Positions 1 to 9,758 of a stretch of DNA of 64,000 nucleotides are shown piece by piece; the first letter of the stretch is position 1, and the number at the start of each line of letters is the position of its first letter. The translations under genes were made by a program, and so were the position numbers. The stretch is from NCBI RefSeq assembly GCF_039645965.1, contig NZ_CP147917.1, positions 1,798,001-1,862,000 of the forward strand. Reading direction: 5' to 3'. Source of the stretch: Sulfurimonas sp. HSL3-2 (GTDB lineage Bacteria > Campylobacterota > Campylobacteria > Campylobacterales > Sulfurimonadaceae). Below the pieces are notes generated by a model. It made no database searches, was not told where the DNA came from, and worked only from the letters and a program-made list of their open reading frames with translations.

Positions 1-579
1 GTTGAAGATGTACTCAAACGCCGCACCTTGACATGTACACATACCGTGACCTGTACCGATCAGGAATGTTTGACGCTCACCTTTTTTCATCTTCTCTATA
101 CATTTTTGGAACTCTTCATTTGCATGAACAGCATGATCCGCAGTACAAACAGAAACCGTAAATTCGCCTAAACCGTTAGCATCACCAAGACCTGGGGTAG
201 CAGCAAAATTTAGTTTTGGACCAGTTGCGTTGATCAAATAGTCATATTCGACTTCTTCACTCTCACCAACTTTGTTTTGTCCAGTATATTCAACAGTAAC
301 GAAAGGTTTGTCAGAACCCTCTTTACCTTCAGGATTAATAGAAACTGCTTTTGCTTGTTTATAATTTATACCTGCTTTTTGGTATACAGGTGCTAAGTCA
401 AAAGTAACATCCTCTTTACTCATCTCTCCAACACCAACCCAGATGTTTGAAGGAATCCAGTTCCACTTTGCATTAGGTGTTACAACAACAACCTCATGCT
501 CAGAACCTAACCATTTCGCTGCAAATGTAGCGGCTGTATGACCGGAAACCCCTCCACCAAGAACAACTAATCTTGCCAT
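1..579 (-). CDS. sqr: Sulfide:quinone oxidoreductase, N-terminal part (runs off the window)
   Basis: Only the first 193 codons are present; the gene continues beyond position 1. It starts at ATG 577-579 after a strong GAGGAG ribosome site. The N-terminus has a Rossmann dinucleotide motif (VVLGGGVSG, residues 5-13), followed by an NATGPKLNF segment typical of FAD/NAD(P) flavoproteins. Two cysteine contexts match my memory of SQR: SVCTADHA (C145) and CQGAAFEY (C183), the latter like the C160 site of the Acidithiobacillus enzyme. SQR is a membrane-associated flavoenzyme that oxidises sulfide to polysulfide and reduces quinone. The third catalytic cysteine would lie in the missing C-terminal half, so a related FAD-dependent oxidoreductase without SQR activity is not excluded. 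Confidence 0.75.
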   Translation of the reverse strand, partial: MARLVVLGGGVSGHTAATFAAKWLGSEHEVVVVTPNAKWNWIPSNIWVGVGEMSKEDVTFDLAPVYQKAGINYKQAKAVSINPEGKEGSDKPFVTVEYTGQNKVGESEEVEYDYLINATGPKLNFAATPGLGDANGLGEFTVSVCTADHAVHANEEFQKCIEKMKKGERQTFLIGTGHGMCTCQGAAFEYIFN

Positions 580-696
580 GCCTACTCCTCGTATCAAATA
601 ATATAACTAAAAATCACAACACTACTCAACAAGAATATTTCATGATAGTATTATAATGTCTTATCATTGTAGTGCTAGTTTTCAAAAATAAAGCTT

Positions 697-712
697 AATT
701 TTTTAAAAAATT
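697..712. repeat. 16-bp perfect A/T palindrome between pepN and sqr
   Basis: AATTTTTTAAAAAATT is its own reverse complement. It lies in the 154-bp gap between the pepN stop and the sqr start, both on the minus strand. It could be a weak terminator-like element or simply promoter-proximal A-tract DNA; no GC stem supports it as an intrinsic terminator. Confidence 0.3.
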
Positions 713-733
713 ATCCTATTTATTGGTTGTGTT

Positions 734-3295
734 TCATTTCTTATCTAAAATTTTGGAAACTATCTCAAAAGTGTTGTCTGATAGATTATTTGTTTCAATT
801 ATACGTTCTAATTGTTCTTTCATCACATTTTTGTGATAAACGTCGAGTTTCCCGTATATCTTAAAAGCACCTGCCAAGCCCGATGCTATCTGTGCATTTA
901 TCCTGTCTATCTCAATTATTTTATCCGCTATAAACTTGTATCCACTACCGTCTTTCGCATGAAAATAACTGTAGTTTCTCGTAAATGTATATACTAAAGA
1001 GCGGACAAGATTCGGTACTTTTTCATCATAGACCTCATCTCTTTGTGAATCGATAACACGAGAGAGAACATCATCTCTTTTTGCCGAAGATATAATCGCA
1101 AAATACTTGTTCATGACCAATGTATCATTTTTATACTTGTCATAAAAATCTTTTAAAGCTTTTTCAGCCGTTTTGCTATAAAAGTTTTCAAGAAGTGAAA
1201 GTGCGATCACTTTATCATTCATAGTCTTAGATAAGTAGTACTGTTCACTACAGATCTCTCCGATATCATCACTTCTTAGTGAACAGAGAAACTGCAATGC
1301 TCTATTTTTAAGAGCTCTTGCTGCCATCGCCTTGCTTGAGATAGATTCATCTTCGTTATCATGGTTTTTCTTGTAAAGATCTAAGAAACTATCCTTATAT
1401 GTTAGTGCGATATGTTTTGTAAGCTCCTCTCGGACATCACACAATCTTTGAAAATCGACCACTTCTCTTGTCTGCATAAGGTTGGATATGCTCGGGAGTT
1501 CTAAAAGCTGTGCTTTATACATCAGATCCACATCAGCATCAAGCAGCTCATTATATGCATTGACATACGACTCGTCGATCTTCTCACCATCTATCATCGC
1601 ATTAAGAGTCTGAAGTGCAAACTCCTGTGCCGCTTCATACCTGTTGAAACTATCATTGTCATATTTCATCAAGAAGGGATAATCCTGCTGTGCATATACT
1701 GTTTTTATCGGCGCGCTGAAACCTCTGTTTAAAGAGAGTTTCGGTTTACATGTAAGACCGTTGAACTCAAAGACCTCTACTTCATCTTTGATTATCAATG
1801 TTTTTTCTTCTATGAATCTTCCGTCTTCACAAAATAAAGCTATTTTAAAAGGATACATGAACGGCAGCTGTTCTTTGCCTTCGACCGTCACTGGTATGAT
1901 CTGCTTACATGTAAGCTTCAACGTACCATCGGCATAGTTTTCGCTGACATGCAGAGTCGGTGTACCGGATTGGTGGTACCATCTCTTAAACTGCGTCAAG
2001 TCTCCGTTATAGTTTTGCTCCATCGCCCAGAAGAAATCATCTACTCTCACTGCCTGTCCGTCAAAAGTATCAAAATACAGTTTCATAGACTTTTTATAGT
2101 TCTCTTCACCTAAAAGGGTATGATACATACCTATGATCTCAGCACCCTTCTCATAAACGGTAGCCGTATAGAAGTTGTTCATAGAGATATAGGAATCAGG
2201 CTGAATAGGATGAGCCGTCGGTCCTGCGTCCTCTACGAACTGGCGTTCACGGAGTGATTTTACATTATCTATACGGACGACATCATGAGAGTTCATATCG
2301 GCACTGAACGTCTGATCACGGTAGACTGTAAGCCCCTCTTTAAGTGTCAGCTGAAACCAGTCTCTACATGTAATGCGATTTCCCGTCCAGTTATGAAAAT
2401 ACTCATGGGCAATAACGCTCTCGATGCCCATATAGTTTTGATCCGTCGCACTCTCTTTGTCAGCCAGGACATAGTGGGAATTAAAGATGTTGAGACCTTT
2501 GTTTTCCATTGCTCCCATATTGAAACTGTCCACTGCTACGATATTGTATATATCCAGATCGTACTCGCGTCCATACTGTTCTTCATCCCATTTCATAGAT
2601 TTTTTCAGTGAATCCATCGCATGAAAACATTTGGACTCGTTTCCTATGTCGCAGTAGATATTCAGCTCGATATCTCTGCCGCTCATCGTCTTGAAGCTGT
2701 CGTTTACAAAACCAAGATCTCCTGCAACTAAAGCGAACAGATAAGACGGTTTTGCAAAAGGATCTTCCCACACGCAGAAGTGACGGTTGTTCTCTAACTC
2801 ACCGCTCTCTTTTTTATTTCCGTTACTAAGCAGCATCGGGTATTTTTTGTCCGCTATCACTTTTGTAGTGTACTTTGCCATCACGTCAGGTCTGTCTAGA
2901 AAGTAGGTGATCCTTCTAAACCCTTCGGGTTCATTTTGAGTACAAAACATCCCGTTAGATTTATATAAACCCTCAAGTTCCGTATTTTTATGCGGATAGA
3001 TCTTTGTTATTACCTCTAGATTAAAAGTTCCCTGTACATTGTAGAGTGTCAGACTCTGTTCATCGACTTTGTACATATCTTCACTCAGTGTTTTACCGTC
3101 TACTTTAAAAGAGATAAGTTCTAAATCGACTCCGTTTAGTCTGATATCACGGATCTCACTGCATTGCTGCTTCACCAGCATAATATTCTTTACCGTAGTA
3201 TGCTCTTCAAATATATCAAATTCTAAATAGCAGTTCTCGATTGTAAAATCCGGTGCTCTGTAATCTTTTAAAAAAATCATTTTATGTTTACTCAA
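734..3295 (-). CDS. pepN: Aminopeptidase N (M1 zinc metallopeptidase)
   Basis: An 853-residue cytoplasmic aminopeptidase that removes N-terminal residues from peptides. The M1 signatures are complete: GAMEN at residues 261-265, the zinc site HEYFH at 297-301 (H297, H301, catalytic E298) and the third ligand E320 in LKEGLTVYRDQ, plus the downstream NNFYTATVYEKGAE segment with the transition-state tyrosine. The length is that of the E. coli PepN subfamily. The start is TTG at 3295, placed six bases after GGAG; the next ATG (codon 6) is too far from that site. It begins three bases after the stop of the upstream DUF2062 gene, so the two are probably cotranscribed. The gene contains three copies of the ACATGTAA palindrome (1746, 1905, 2364). 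Confidence 0.95.
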   Translation of the reverse strand: MSKHKMIFLKDYRAPDFTIENCYLEFDIFEEHTTVKNIMLVKQQCSEIRDIRLNGVDLELISFKVDGKTLSEDMYKVDEQSLTLYNVQGTFNLEVITKIYPHKNTELEGLYKSNGMFCTQNEPEGFRRITYFLDRPDVMAKYTTKVIADKKYPMLLSNGNKKESGELENNRHFCVWEDPFAKPSYLFALVAGDLGFVNDSFKTMSGRDIELNIYCDIGNESKCFHAMDSLKKSMKWDEEQYGREYDLDIYNIVAVDSFNMGAMENKGLNIFNSHYVLADKESATDQNYMGIESVIAHEYFHNWTGNRITCRDWFQLTLKEGLTVYRDQTFSADMNSHDVVRIDNVKSLRERQFVEDAGPTAHPIQPDSYISMNNFYTATVYEKGAEIIGMYHTLLGEENYKKSMKLYFDTFDGQAVRVDDFFWAMEQNYNGDLTQFKRWYHQSGTPTLHVSENYADGTLKLTCKQIIPVTVEGKEQLPFMYPFKIALFCEDGRFIEEKTLIIKDEVEVFEFNGLTCKPKLSLNRGFSAPIKTVYAQQDYPFLMKYDNDSFNRYEAAQEFALQTLNAMIDGEKIDESYVNAYNELLDADVDLMYKAQLLELPSISNLMQTREVVDFQRLCDVREELTKHIALTYKDSFLDLYKKNHDNEDESISSKAMAARALKNRALQFLCSLRSDDIGEICSEQYYLSKTMNDKVIALSLLENFYSKTAEKALKDFYDKYKNDTLVMNKYFAIISSAKRDDVLSRVIDSQRDEVYDEKVPNLVRSLVYTFTRNYSYFHAKDGSGYKFIADKIIEIDRINAQIASGLAGAFKIYGKLDVYHKNVMKEQLERIIETNNLSDNTFEIVSKILDKK

Positions 3296-3298
3296 CTT

Positions 3299-3793
3299 CT
3301 ACTCCTCACCCTCATCATTCGCTGAATTTCTCTCTTTATGAACTGAACGCTGCCATAAAAAGTTTATAAGAAAATACATCGCAGTCGAAACTGTCACCGA
3401 ATAAAAAAGCGTCCCTACATAAAGCGGGATAAATATATTTTTTAAGTTATCGCTGAACCACTGCATCGTCATCTCAACGGGTGCAACTTCCGTGCCTAAG
3501 AAAAAGCTTCCTGTGAGATATTCCATATAGTACATAGCAGGCATAGTAAATGGATTGCTAAGCCAGACCATAGAGATAGCGATAGGGACATTAAACTTTA
3601 CAAAAGGCATCATCGCCACTACGGCAAGCATCTGCATAGGCATAGGAATAAATCCTATAAACAGCCCTATAAAAACGCCTTTTGATATGTTTTTTCTGTT
3701 TGTCGAGAGGTAAGCTCTTGGAATATTGTATTTTTCTATAAACTGATCAAGCTTACCGCCGGAACTCTTTTTTTTAAAAAATTTTCTTACCAT
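3299..3793 (-). CDS. DUF2062 family membrane protein
   Basis: A 164-residue protein of the DUF2062 type, with a basic N-terminus and hydrophobic segments at about residues 38-65, 70-98 and 112-145. The IGFIPMPMQM and WLSNPFTMPAMYY stretches (glycine/proline-rich helices, Asn-Pro in the second) are what I recognise as the family pattern. The function is unknown; it is an inner-membrane protein by prediction. It is the first gene of a two-gene unit with pepN and is divergent from the helicase gene at 3874. No enzyme motif is visible. Confidence 0.8.
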   Translation of the reverse strand: MVRKFFKKKSSGGKLDQFIEKYNIPRAYLSTNRKNISKGVFIGLFIGFIPMPMQMLAVVAMMPFVKFNVPIAISMVWLSNPFTMPAMYYMEYLTGSFFLGTEVAPVEMTMQWFSDNLKNIFIPLYVGTLFYSVTVSTAMYFLINFLWQRSVHKERNSANDEGEE

Positions 3794-3873
3794 AAAATAT
3801 ACCTATTGCTTCTAATATTGCTGTAATTATATCAATTAAAATGGTAAAATTACGTTACCAAAAGGATTTACAG

Positions 3874-5148
3874 ATGTCATTTGAAAAAATTGGTCTTATC
3901 AAACCTATACTAGATGCAATCAGCGAGTTAGGCTATAGTGAGCCAACCCCTATACAAGACAGAACTATAGGCTTAGTTCTTGCAAAAAAAGATATCTTTG
4001 CGACGGCGCAGACAGGTACCGGAAAAACCGCCGCATTTTTACTTCCTATCATACAAAGATTGAGAGACAACAAACCTCTTTCATCAAAAGCTGTCAGAGT
4101 GATCGTTATGACACCTACACGCGAACTGGCAATACAGATAAAAGATGAAGCAGACAAGTACGCAAAATATATGAATCAGTCCATATCGCTTCTTGTCGGC
4201 GGTAAAAGTCTGGAATCACAGGAGAAACAGTTAAAAAATGGCGTCGATATACTGATCGCGACTCCGGGAAGACTTCGTGAACATATACTAAACAAAAGTA
4301 TAGATCTTAAATTCCTTGAGATCTTTGTTGTCGATGAAGCGGACAGAATGCTTGATATGGGATTTGTCACAGACATCAGACTGATCCACGCCGAACTTCC
4401 AAAAAGACATCAGACTCTTCTTTTTTCTGCGACATATAATGACAAAGTAAGAAAGCTCTCACGTCTTATCCTAAAAAAACCGGAGTTTATCGAGACTGCA
4501 AAACAAAATAAGACAGTTGATGCGATCAATCAGCTTATCTACCTTGTCGATGCAGATAGAAAAGCCGAACTCTTATCGTTTTTGATCGGTTCGAAAAACT
4601 ACCAGCAGGTGCTTGTCTTCACTCGTACGAAAAAAAGTGCGGATATTTTAGTCGAAGAGCTGAAACTTGACGGCTTAAAAGCTGAAGTGATCCACGGGGA
4701 CAAGACTCTGGCTCAAAGAAACAAGACACTTACAAAGTTCAAGAAAAAAGAGATAAGAGTCTTAGTCGCGACAGATATCGCTTCACGCGGGATCGATATA
4801 GAACAGCTTCCGCAAGTGATCAACTACGAGCTTCCTTCAGTTGCTGAGGACTACATCCACCGCATCGGTAGAACTGGACGTGCTGGACATGACGGTGAGG
4901 CGATCACCCTGCTTGATATCAATGAAAAAGAGCAGATGAAGGTCATTGAAAGACTCATGCATATAAAAGTACCTAGAGTAGAAGTCGAAGGATTTGAAGT
5001 CGATATCACCAAAAAAGCTGCAAGTGATGATATAAAACCAAACCGTCCGAAAAAAATTGTTAAAAAGACAGACTCAGCTAAAGCACCTCAGAAAAGAAAA
5101 CCTGCAGTGCAAAAGAAAAGAAAAATTACTAAAAGGTCTCCAAGATAA
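3874..5148 (+). CDS. DEAD-box ATP-dependent RNA helicase (RhlE-like)
   Basis: 424 residues starting at ATG 3874, preceded by AAAGGA at 3861-3866; the reading frame is open back to 3841 but that start lacks a ribosome site. All helicase motifs are present: Q motif PTPIQ (24-28), Walker A AQTGTGKT (45-52), PTRELA (81-86), TPGR (130-133), DEAD (154-157), SAT (185-187) and HRIGRTGRAG in the second RecA domain. The C-terminal ~50 residues are lysine/arginine-rich, an RNA-binding tail usual in RhlE/CsdA-like helicases. It unwinds RNA duplexes in ribosome assembly or mRNA decay. The stop overlaps the next gene's start (TAATG), so it is translationally coupled to an S4-domain protein. Confidence 0.93.
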   Translation: MSFEKIGLIKPILDAISELGYSEPTPIQDRTIGLVLAKKDIFATAQTGTGKTAAFLLPIIQRLRDNKPLSSKAVRVIVMTPTRELAIQIKDEADKYAKYMNQSISLLVGGKSLESQEKQLKNGVDILIATPGRLREHILNKSIDLKFLEIFVVDEADRMLDMGFVTDIRLIHAELPKRHQTLLFSATYNDKVRKLSRLILKKPEFIETAKQNKTVDAINQLIYLVDADRKAELLSFLIGSKNYQQVLVFTRTKKSADILVEELKLDGLKAEVIHGDKTLAQRNKTLTKFKKKEIRVLVATDIASRGIDIEQLPQVINYELPSVAEDYIHRIGRTGRAGHDGEAITLLDINEKEQMKVIERLMHIKVPRVEVEGFEVDITKKAASDDIKPNRPKKIVKKTDSAKAPQKRKPAVQKKRKITKRSPR

Positions 5149-5351
5149 TGGAATTCAAATTAACCGATGATTATATAGAACTGTATAAATTGATAAAGGT
5201 CTTAGACCTAGTAGACAGCGGTGCCGAAGCAAAGATATTGATCGCTGAGGGTCATGTCAGAAGAAACGGCGAGATAGAGCTAAGAAAAAGAGCAAAAATA
5301 GTCTCAGGCGATATCATAGAGATCGCAGAAGTGACTATCAAAGTCATCTGA
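5148..5351 (+). CDS. Small S4-domain RNA-binding protein (YbcJ/YaaA-like)
   Basis: 67 residues, essentially a single S4 RNA-binding fold: IELYKLIKVLDLVDSGAEAK, then LIAEGHVRRNGEIELRKRAKI with the family's GxVxVNG-like turn (GHVRRNGE). It resembles the small YbcJ/RqcP-type S4 proteins that bind rRNA or the ribosome. Its ATG shares a base with the helicase stop, implying coupling and a shared RNA-related role. The exact substrate is not deducible. Confidence 0.85.
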   Translation: MEFKLTDDYIELYKLIKVLDLVDSGAEAKILIAEGHVRRNGEIELRKRAKIVSGDIIEIAEVTIKVI

Positions 5352-5359
5352 TACTGTTT

Positions 5360-6067
5360 TTACAACAGTATCGAACTGACAATTCCTAAGATTCCTCCAA
5401 AGACCCCGCCCCAGACGACAAGCCATCCAAGATGTTCTTTTATGATACTCTCGACCATCTCTTTGACCATCTGCGGAGTAATCTCTGCTAGTCTTGTATC
5501 AATCACTTTTTCGATCGAATCAAGCATATCGTTACTGAGGGTAGAACCTTGAAGGTGATTTTGCAGGGTTGCGTTAAATGCATCAGACTGCACGATATTT
5601 ATCACGGCTGTCTTCATCTTTGAGCTAAACGGTTCACGCAGTCCTTCCAGAGCTCTTTCTCCGCCGAACATCCCAAGCATCCCTCCAAAAGAGGATTCCA
5701 TAACAGTTTTAGTAAGGGCATCATAAGCGGGTGAAAAGTCTGTTTCTTCGATGATCGGGACAAGATCTAACTTCTTCTCCTCTTTGGCAAAAAAACCGTC
5801 AAGCTGCTCTTTTGTAAAGAACTCTCTCATCATAAGCTCTTTTATGCTTGCTTTAAACGCTTCGAACTTCGAAGCGATCACACCCGAACCGTAAAGAAAA
5901 GGGACTTTTTCAAACAGCATATGAATTGCAAGCTGATTCGTGATAGAACCGGAGAGTGCAAAAAGACCGGCATATAAAAAGTATTTTGAAAATTCAGTAG
6001 GAAGTAAAAAGGAGACACCTACCAGGATGATAGATATCAGATTAGTTATAAAAGATTTATTTAACAT
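5360..6067 (-). CDS. DUF445 family membrane protein
   Basis: 235 residues, with hydrophobic segments at the N-terminus (about 8-45) and the extreme C-terminus (LGWLVVWGGVFGGILGIVSSILL), flanking a charged helical middle. The pattern SGSITNQLAIHMLFEKVPFLYGSGVI near residues 40-65 is characteristic of DUF445 (YheB-like) proteins. Function unknown. It is shorter than the roughly 400-residue YjiN-like members. It converges on the S4 gene with only 8 bp between stops. Confidence 0.8.
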   Translation of the reverse strand: MLNKSFITNLISIILVGVSFLLPTEFSKYFLYAGLFALSGSITNQLAIHMLFEKVPFLYGSGVIASKFEAFKASIKELMMREFFTKEQLDGFFAKEEKKLDLVPIIEETDFSPAYDALTKTVMESSFGGMLGMFGGERALEGLREPFSSKMKTAVINIVQSDAFNATLQNHLQGSTLSNDMLDSIEKVIDTRLAEITPQMVKEMVESIIKEHLGWLVVWGGVFGGILGIVSSILL

Positions 6068-6106
6068 ATAGACCTCTATTTTGGATTAAAATCGAGATTG
6101 CTAAAC

Positions 6107-7102
6107 TTATTTTTTTGGAGAAAAAGGAACGAGTGCACTTCCCCAAGTCAGACCGCCGCCGAATGCATCAAGAAGCATCATATCGCCGCTTTGAAGTCTT
6201 CCGCTTTCATAGATGTCGTTTATTGCCATCGGTATAGAAGCACCTGAAGTGTTTCCATATTTTGCGACAGTTAAAACGACCTGCTCATCTTTCATATTGA
6301 GTGCATCCCCGACAGCTTTAATGATACGATAGTTTGCTTGGTGAGGAACAAAATGTTTAATAGAATCAGATGCGATATTATTCGTCTCAAGTATCTCTTT
6401 TACATCGTTTGTCAATGTTCTGACAGCTACCTTAAACGTCTCGTTACCTTTCATCTGCATATAAGCACCTGCAGACTCTGATCTTAGACCATCATGGATC
6501 GAACCCGAACCGCCGTCCGGTGTCATAAGAAGTTCAGCGTAAGAGCCGTCGCTTCCGGTATGGACATCGATGATCGCCTCACTTTTATCTTCAGTCGCAC
6601 TGATCACAGCAGCACCGGCACCGTCTCCAAAAAGGATACATGTAGCTCTATCTGAGTAGTCTGTAATCTTACTAAGTCTCTCAGCACCTACGATAAGTAC
6701 GTTCTTTTTAAGACCTGATTCAACAAAGGCTTTGGCAACATTTAACGCATAGATAAAACCAGTACATGCTGCAGATATATCAAATGCCATGATATTTCCA
6801 AGACCTAGCTTATCTGTTATGATAGTCGCTGTTGAAGGCATACAGAAGTAATCAGGTGATATCGTCGCACATACAACAAGGTCTATCTCGCTTTTATCTA
6901 TGCCTGATCTCTCGATGGCAAGACTTGCAGCTTTAACACCCATATCGCTAGTCGTCTCATTGTCAGCTGCAATATGGCGTTCTTTAATACCTGTACGTTT
7001 TGTTATCCACTCATCGGATGTATCTACCATCTTTGCTAAATCATCATTTGATAAGATTTTTTCAGGTACATAAGCTCCAATTGAGCGAAAAGCTGCATAC
7101 AT
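6107..7102 (-). CDS. fabH: 3-oxoacyl-ACP synthase III
   Basis: 331 residues of the FabH thiolase fold. It condenses acetyl-CoA with malonyl-ACP to start fatty-acid synthesis. The catalytic triad is visible: C113 in [12 protein letters not shown]254 in [11 protein letters not shown] and N284 in [13 protein letters not shown]. The length is standard. It starts at ATG 7102, two bases after the plsX stop, in the order rpmF-plsX-fabH that is common in many bacteria and links ribosomal protein, phospholipid and fatty-acid synthesis. It is probably the last gene of that operon. Confidence 0.97.
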   Translation of the reverse strand: MYAAFRSIGAYVPEKILSNDDLAKMVDTSDEWITKRTGIKERHIAADNETTSDMGVKAASLAIERSGIDKSEIDLVVCATISPDYFCMPSTATIITDKLGLGNIMAFDISAACTGFIYALNVAKAFVESGLKKNVLIVGAERLSKITDYSDRATCILFGDGAGAAVISATEDKSEAIIDVHTGSDGSYAELLMTPDGGSGSIHDGLRSESAGAYMQMKGNETFKVAVRTLTNDVKEILETNNIASDSIKHFVPHQANYRIIKAVGDALNMKDEQVVLTVAKYGNTSGASIPMAINDIYESGRLQSGDMMLLDAFGGGLTWGSALVPFSPKK

Positions 7103-7104
7103 TA

Positions 7105-8103
7105 TTATTTTTCCTTTGACTTTATAGCTTCTAGGCGGTCTTCAATATGTTGATTCACACCAGTATCTATATATCTAATAGCTTGAAATATAGCATTTTT
7201 TATAGCTTTTGGGTTACTTTTTCCGTGACTCACGATTGCACAACCCTTAATACCGATCAGTGGAGCTCCACCTACTTCAGCATAATCGATCTCTTTTTTA
7301 AGAAGTTTAAAAACTTTTCTCATCAAAAGTGCACCAGTAATCGCTATTGGCGATTTACGGATATAGTCTTTTATCAGTATACTGATAGTCGATGCAACAC
7401 CTTCTGATGTCTTAAGGACTAAGTTGCCCACAAAACCGTCACATGTAATTACATCACAACTACCATTAAAGATATCACTGCCTTCGACGTTACCTTTAAA
7501 GCCTTTATAGCCTTTTAAAAGTTTAAAAGCCTCTTTTGTAAGTTCATTCCCTTTAGAGTCCTCTTCACCGTTAGCTAAAAGACCGATGCTAGGTTCAGAT
7601 ATTTTAAGCATATCTTCTGCGTAGCATCCACCCATTACGGCAAATTGAACCAAGTGTTCAGGTTTAGAATCTACATTAGCTCCGACATCCAGTAAAACTG
7701 AACGACGACCCATCTTCGTAGGCATCAAAGTAACAAGAGCCGGACGAAGAACATGTTTTAATCTTCCGAGTCTCATTGTAGCTAATGTCATAGTAGCACC
7801 GCTGTGACCAGCTGACACAACACCATGAGCCTGTCCCTCTTTTACAAGTTCAACAGCTTTATAAATACTGCTCTCTTTGCGTTTTAAAGCATCTGTAGCA
7901 GCATCATGCATACTGATCACATCATCAGCATCAACAATAGAAACTTTATCTTTATATCCCTTAGGTAATAAAGATAAAATTTCATCTCTTTTACCAACTA
8001 ATATAGGGTGAAACTTTCTTTTTTTAAGAGCAAGAACAACTCCACTTACGATAGGCTCAGGACCAAAGTCCCCGCCCATTGCATCAATAGCGATTTTCAC
8101 CAT
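7105..8103 (-). CDS. plsX: Phosphate acyltransferase PlsX
   Basis: 332 residues, beginning [18 protein letters not shown], the invariant PlsX N-terminus, with [38 protein letters not shown] and NVEGSDIF further in. It makes acyl-phosphate from acyl-ACP; PlsY then transfers the acyl group to glycerol-3-phosphate. plsY is in this window at 42373, so both halves of the pathway are present but unlinked. It lies between rpmF (3 bp gap) and fabH (2 bp gap). Confidence 0.97.
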   Translation of the reverse strand: MVKIAIDAMGGDFGPEPIVSGVVLALKKRKFHPILVGKRDEILSLLPKGYKDKVSIVDADDVISMHDAATDALKRKESSIYKAVELVKEGQAHGVVSAGHSGATMTLATMRLGRLKHVLRPALVTLMPTKMGRRSVLLDVGANVDSKPEHLVQFAVMGGCYAEDMLKISEPSIGLLANGEEDSKGNELTKEAFKLLKGYKGFKGNVEGSDIFNGSCDVITCDGFVGNLVLKTSEGVASTISILIKDYIRKSPIAITGALLMRKVFKLLKKEIDYAEVGGAPLIGIKGCAIVSHGKSNPKAIKNAIFQAIRYIDTGVNQHIEDRLEAIKSKEK

Positions 8104-8106
8104 TGA

Positions 8107-8256
8107 TTATTTGTACTCACCAGTAGTTGGATTGATGTGGTGTGGTAATCTGTAAGTTCCGTCAACGTCTTTTACAGGACGTTTTAAACTAATTTTGTAA
8201 TGTGTTCTACGTTTTGCAGAACGTGCGTGTGAAACGCGTCTCTTAGGTACTGCCAT
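8107..8256 (-). CDS. rpmF: 50S ribosomal protein L32
   Basis: A 49-residue protein that I translated directly: it begins [19 protein letters not shown] and ends [11 protein letters not shown]. It is the canonical basic L32 N-terminus. The zinc-binding cysteines of some L32 proteins are absent, so this is the cysteine-less form. It starts at ATG 8254-8256 with AAAGAAAGGAAAT just upstream. It ends three bases before plsX. Confidence 0.95.
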   Translation of the reverse strand: MAVPKRRVSHARSAKRRTHYKISLKRPVKDVDGTYRLPHHINPTTGEYK

Positions 8257-8275
8257 TTTTATTTCCTTTCTTTAG

Positions 8276-8623
8276 TTATTTACAATCTTCACAGCTATGA
8301 TAGCCACTTTTTATCAACTCTATTTCAGAGTTTAATAACTCTTCAATATTAATATTGCCATCAAAAGACTCGACAACGTCATAATCTTCTCTCATACCGC
8401 TATAAGCACCGTCACTTATTAAGAATTCTACATTCTCATTAAGCGGAAGTACTACATCGTTTGAACAAAGATAGCAATCCAGATCAAGAGATCCGGTTAT
8501 AGTAGCTTGTAAAAGTACAAGATTTTCGCCATCATACTTCAAACTACCTTTAAAAACAATATTATTAGATTCAATACTGAAATCTAACGGTGTTTTAGTA
8601 ACTTTTCTGAAATTAATAATCAT
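8276..8623 (-). CDS. DUF177 (YceD-like) protein
   Basis: 115 residues, with the DUF177 pattern: a beta-rich N-terminal half, a CYLC motif near residues 71-74 and a C-terminal SCEDCK, giving four cysteines that could bind a metal. The family is regularly found directly upstream of rpmF and is linked to 23S rRNA and ribosome metabolism in plants and bacteria. Here it sits 19 bp upstream of rpmF on the same strand and 9 bp after ndk. The exact function is not established from sequence. Confidence 0.85.
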   Translation of the reverse strand: MIINFRKVTKTPLDFSIESNNIVFKGSLKYDGENLVLLQATITGSLDLDCYLCSNDVVLPLNENVEFLISDGAYSGMREDYDVVESFDGNINIEELLNSEIELIKSGYHSCEDCK

Positions 8624-8632
8624 AAAAGTAAA

Positions 8633-9046
8633 TTACGAAATCTCTTTTTCTGCAAAGAAAAATGCTATTTCTACAGCTGCATTTTCTAATGAATCACTTC
8701 CGTGAACTGCATTAGCATCAATGTTTTCTGCAAAGTCAGCACGGATAGTTCCAGCTGCAGCTTCTTTTGGGTTTGTAGCCCCCATAAGATCACGATTTTT
8801 CTTCATCGCGTCTTCACCCTCTAGTACAGATACAACAACCGGTCCACTTATCATAAAATCAACTAAATCATTGAAGAATGGGCGCTCACTGTGAACAGCA
8901 TAAAACGTTTCAGCATCTTTACGAGAAAGTTGAAGTTTTTTTGTAGCTGCTATTCTAAGACCATTGCTTTCAAAACGATCCAAAATTTTACCGATAACAC
9001 CTTTTGCTACTGCATCAGGCTTGATGATAGATAACGTACGTTCCAT
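8633..9046 (-). CDS. ndk: Nucleoside diphosphate kinase
   Basis: 137 residues beginning [19 protein letters not shown], the standard NDK start. The active-site histidine lies in [12 protein letters not shown] (about residue 117), and the phosphate-binding segment [14 protein letters not shown] is present. It balances nucleoside triphosphate pools by ping-pong phosphotransfer. It is probably the first gene of the ndk-DUF177-rpmF-plsX-fabH run; 165 bp separate it from fdxA upstream. Confidence 0.97.
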   Translation of the reverse strand: MERTLSIIKPDAVAKGVIGKILDRFESNGLRIAATKKLQLSRKDAETFYAVHSERPFFNDLVDFMISGPVVVSVLEGEDAMKKNRDLMGATNPKEAAAGTIRADFAENIDANAVHGSDSLENAAVEIAFFFAEKEIS

Positions 9047-9211
9047 CAGTACTCCTAGTATATATAAAAAAATAGAGTGGAATTATACCCAAATAAAAGT
9101 ATATTTTTAATTAAACTACAGATATTATGTTTAAAAGGTAAATATTTTGAAAAAAAGAGGGAGGATTTATAGGTATCGTGAAGATACCTATAAGTTGTTT
9201 AATAACTGTTA

Positions 9212-9571
9212 TTAGTCTACTATGTTCTCGCGGTTTTTACGAGCATCAGCACTAATATCAGAACGGAATGGCATTTCAGCGTCAGCATCTTCCATTACGT
9301 AGTTTTTACCGCCAACATAGTTAGCGCCTGAGAAGAAATCTTTATGAGCTGAATCAAATGGCATATCCCAAGTGATACATCCCTCAGTTGGACATGCAGT
9401 TGCACATGCTGGCTCATCGTGATGATCAACACATTCTACACATTTATCTGGGTACACATAATATAGTTCTTCACCCGTTGGGTTATCATCCTCATCTACA
9501 ATTGCTTCTACTGGACATTCATCAATACAAGCACCACAGTTTATACATGTATCATTAATAATTACTGCCAT
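9212..9571 (-). CDS. fdxA: 2[4Fe-4S] ferredoxin, FdxA type
   Basis: 119 residues with two clusters: CINCGACIDECP (from about residue 9) and CVECVDHHDEPACATACP, the second with the long insertion seen in Alvin/Chromatium-type ferredoxins. It is a cytoplasmic low-potential electron carrier. In Campylobacter jejuni I recall an iron-induced fdxA divergent from ahpC and involved in aerotolerance; here it points away from the peroxiredoxin, but metK lies between. The acidic C-terminal ~40 residues carry no further cysteines. The 5' region (9572-9713) is AT-rich and should hold its promoter. Confidence 0.88.
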   Translation of the reverse strand: MAVIINDTCINCGACIDECPVEAIVDEDDNPTGEELYYVYPDKCVECVDHHDEPACATACPTEGCITWDMPFDSAHKDFFSGANYVGGKNYVMEDADAEMPFRSDISADARKNRENIVD

Positions 9572-9713
9572 GTTATCTCCTATTTTTAATTCTAGTAACT
9601 ATAAACAAAACTATTTTAAATCAAGCTAAAAGACAACTATATTTCAGTCTAAAATAACAATATGTTACATTTGTTTTGATATAGTAATTATTATACATTA
9701 CATAATGTTTTCT

Positions 9714-9746
9714 TTTACATGTAATAGTACCTCTATTACATGTAAA
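9714..9746. terminator. Hairpin built from two inverted TTACATGTAA copies, downstream of metK
   Basis: Perfect 14-bp arms (9714-9727 and 9733-9746) surround a 5-base loop. Each arm contains one full copy of the palindrome TTACATGTAA. It follows the metK stop by 12 bases. There is no clean U-run, so it is an mRNA 3' hairpin that may or may not terminate. Confidence 0.55.
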
Positions 9747-9758
9747 TAAGGGCTTTTC

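Noticed and set aside
3841-3873. Upstream ATG for the DEAD-box helicase
   Set aside because: No ribosome site precedes it; AAAGGA before ATG 3874 fits.
7147-7407. 86-residue plus-strand frame inside plsX
   Set aside because: It is antisense to a highly conserved part of plsX, with no ribosome site or family similarity.
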